The notes beneath the pieces are model-generated. The model made no database searches. It saw nothing but the letters and a program-made list of their open reading frames with translations, and was not told the origin of the DNA. A DNA stretch of 64,000 nucleotides from Planctomycetota bacterium (lineage in GTDB: Bacteria; Planctomycetota; Planctomycetia; Pirellulales; Pirellulaceae): the NCBI GenBank assembly GCA_029259935.1, contig JAJDEH010000265.1, positions 1 to 64,000 on the forward strand. The letters are read 5' to 3'. The first letter of the stretch is position 1. Every line of letters begins with the position of its first letter. The position numbers and the translations under genes were made by a program. Below, piece after piece: positions 62,220 to 64,000 of this stretch.

Positions 62220-64000
62220 ATGCGACCCAATAGCCAAAGGAAAATCAGCGGCATCATGCTGATTTGTGCACTCCTGTTTGTCGCAACTTCGGAAACCGGG
62301 TGGGCGGATCAAGCCGCTCCCGCCTCGATCAATGTCTATCCCGCGGACGTCCATTTGACGACCGTGCGGGACCGTCAGTCGTTGATCGTTCAGTCCGTCT
62401 ATCCCGACGGTATTACTCGCGATGTTACCGGCGAAGCCAAGCTTACGCTTAGTGATCCAGGAATCGCCAAACTTGAAAAGAACGTACTCTATCCCGTGGC
62501 AGACGGCAAAGGTGAACTCACCGTCGAGTACGCCGGTCATGTCGTCAAAGTGCCTGTCGTGGTACTCAACGCCACGGCGGATCCGCCCATCAGCTTCCGC
62601 CTGGATGTGATGCCATTGTTCATGAAATCTGGTTGCAACACCGGCAGTTGTCACGGAGCGGCAAGGGGCAAGGACGGCTTTCGGTTGTCGCTGTTTGGTT
62701 TTGATCCCGCGGGCGACCATCATCGATTGACCCGCGAAATCAGCGGTCGCCGTATCAACTTGGCGATTCCCGATGAAAGCCTGGTGATGGAGAAATCGGT
62801 GGGTGCCGTTCCCCATACGGGCGGCAAGCGATTTGAACCTAACAGCGAATATGCCGAAACTCTGCGTCGCTGGCTGACTGTTGGCGCGCCGAACGACAGC
62901 GGCGAAGTTCCCAAGGTACTCTCGGTTGAAATCTATCCGAAAGGTGCCGTTCTCGATGGCGAAGGAGCCACGCAACAGATCAACGTCCGGGCCAAGTATT
63001 CCGACGGCACGGATCGCGATGTGACGAGCCTGGCATCGTTCTCGTCGAACAACGACACGTCCGCTCCCATTACCCAAGACGGTGTCGTAACCGCCGACAA
63101 GCGGGGCGAGGCTTATATTATGGCTCGCTTTGAGACGCACACGGTTGGAACGCATTTCATCGTGCTGCCCAAGGGCTTGAAATTCGCTTGGTCGAACCCG
63201 GCGGAATTCAACTACGTCGACAAGCACATGCACGAGAAGTTTCGCAAGCTTCGCATTAATCCGTCCGAACTTTGCAGCGACGAGGTGTTCTTGCGACGGG
63301 CGACGTTGGACATCACGGGCACCCTACCGACGGTAGAAGAATACCAGGCGTTCATGGCCGATATGGATGCAAAGAAGCGCGACAAAAAGGTCGACGAACT
63401 GCTGCAGCGAAAAGCGTTCGTCGAGATTTGGGTCATGAAGTGGGCCGAACTTTTGCAGGTCCGCACGACTCAGCAAATCGCCTACAAGCCGATGCTTCGC
63501 TACTACAACTGGTTGCAAGACAAGATTGCCAACAATGTTCCCATGGACAAAATGGTCCAAGAACTGTTGGGGGCCAGTGGTGGTACGTTTGAGAATGCAG
63601 CCACCAACTATTATCAAATGGAACGCAATCCGTTGAAGGTCTCCGAGAATGTGGCCCAGGTGTTCATGGGAATGCGAATTCAATGTACGCAATGCCATAA
63701 CCATCCCTTCGACCGCTGGACGATGGATGACTATTACTCGTTCGCTGCGTTCTTTTCGCAAATCGGTCGGAAGCGAGGCGAGGATCCGCGGGAACAGATC
63801 ATCTTCAATAGCCGCAGCGGCGAAGTCCGGCATTTGATTGGAAATCGTGTCATGAAACCAAAGTTCCTGGGCGGCGAGGAACCAGATGTGGCGGGTAAGG
63901 ACCGCCGCGTGATCATGGCTCAATGGCTAGCGTCGAACGAGAATCCTTACTTCGCGAAGAACTTGGCCAACATCGTTTGGGCACACTTCTTCGGCAAAGG
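62220..64000 (+). CDS. DUF1549-type protein with Ig-like domains (runs off the window)
   Basis: The first 593 codons are present; the gene continues beyond 64000. A signal peptide (IMLICALLFVATSETGWA) is followed by an Ig-like (BID_2-type) domain (INVYPADVHLTTVRDRQSLI), a haem-like motif GCNTGSCHG (C-x4-CH, about 139-145), a second Ig-like domain (VEIYPKGAVLDGEGATQQI), and DUF1549 (LFLRRATLDITGTLPTVEEY-like, with CTQCHNHPFDRWTMDDYYSF, a CxxCH). A DUF1553 domain is expected in the missing part, as the family order implies and NPYFAKNLANIVWAHFFGKG begins. It is the third gene of the operon. Confidence 0.88.
   Translation, partial: MRPNSQRKISGIMLICALLFVATSETGWADQAAPASINVYPADVHLTTVRDRQSLIVQSVYPDGITRDVTGEAKLTLSDPGIAKLEKNVLYPVADGKGELTVEYAGHVVKVPVVVLNATADPPISFRLDVMPLFMKSGCNTGSCHGAARGKDGFRLSLFGFDPAGDHHRLTREISGRRINLAIPDESLVMEKSVGAVPHTGGKRFEPNSEYAETLRRWLTVGAPNDSGEVPKVLSVEIYPKGAVLDGEGATQQINVRAKYSDGTDRDVTSLASFSSNNDTSAPITQDGVVTADKRGEAYIMARFETHTVGTHFIVLPKGLKFAWSNPAEFNYVDKHMHEKFRKLRINPSELCSDEVFLRRATLDITGTLPTVEEYQAFMADMDAKKRDKKVDELLQRKAFVEIWVMKWAELLQVRTTQQIAYKPMLRYYNWLQDKIANNVPMDKMVQELLGASGGTFENAATNYYQMERNPLKVSENVAQVFMGMRIQCTQCHNHPFDRWTMDDYYSFAAFFSQIGRKRGEDPREQIIFNSRSGEVRHLIGNRVMKPKFLGGEEPDVAGKDRRVIMAQWLASNENPYFAKNLANIVWAHFFGK

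Overview
The window looks like chromosomal DNA from a planctomycete, most likely a Pirellulales relative. The evidence is the set of family-specific genes: four DUF1501 proteins with twin-arginine signals, two large DUF1549/DUF1553 proteins with c-type haem motifs, a PEP-CTERM protein, paired sugar phosphate isomerases, a DoxX plus Gfo/Idh/MocA oxidoreductase pair, a PQQ-type propeller protein, and abundant intergenic hairpin repeats. No rRNA, tRNA or CRISPR array was recognised.

Layout. 1-11.6 kb: a multi-hairpin repeat, a 29-residue basic protein, an EamA transporter, two TIM-barrel isomerases, a truncated group II intron (antisense) next to a hairpin, an orphan ParD-like antitoxin, hemB, the DoxX/oxidoreductase pair, and a RAYT transposase between REP-like palindromes. 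11.6-15 kb: a scarred accessory region with a 281-bp direct repeat around a small membrane protein gene, and a duplicated 3' end of the upstream oxidoreductase gene cleanly split by a 1,520-bp insert that carries a holin-like gene and a lipoprotein gene. 15-30 kb: S41 protease, methyltransferase, phosphoesterase, a DUF1549/DUF1553-DUF1501 pair, an AT-richer deacetylase/formyltransferase pair, a TAXI-type binding protein, another DUF1501 gene and a lipoprotein. 30-41 kb: a large PQQ-propeller protein with an inserted Rossmann-like segment, a PEP-CTERM protein, a cupin, and a BlaI/BlaR1-like pair with a clear palindromic operator and an unusual sensor.

41-51 kb is the accessory core: one intact and two decayed RAYT copies with matching hairpins, a possible phosphoribosyltransferase-like protein, a three-gene overlapping operon read as an ABC-three-component (ABC-3C) conflict system (nuclease-like effector, middle component, DUF3732 ATPase with a zinc-hook CPIC), and a two-gene Septu-like pair (PtuA-like ATPase and PtuB-like HNH nuclease). 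Together they form a probable defence island bounded by mobile-element debris.

51-64 kb returns to the planctomycete core: an overlapping pair of conserved hypothetical genes, DUF1501, a haem-binding poly-HAMP chemoreceptor, a small conserved gene plus csrA with a terminator, and an operon of DUF1501, a PPC-domain protein and a DUF1549-type protein that runs off the end of the window, preceded by a near-consensus sigma70-type promoter.

All family assignments come from reading translated motifs by eye; no database search was possible.
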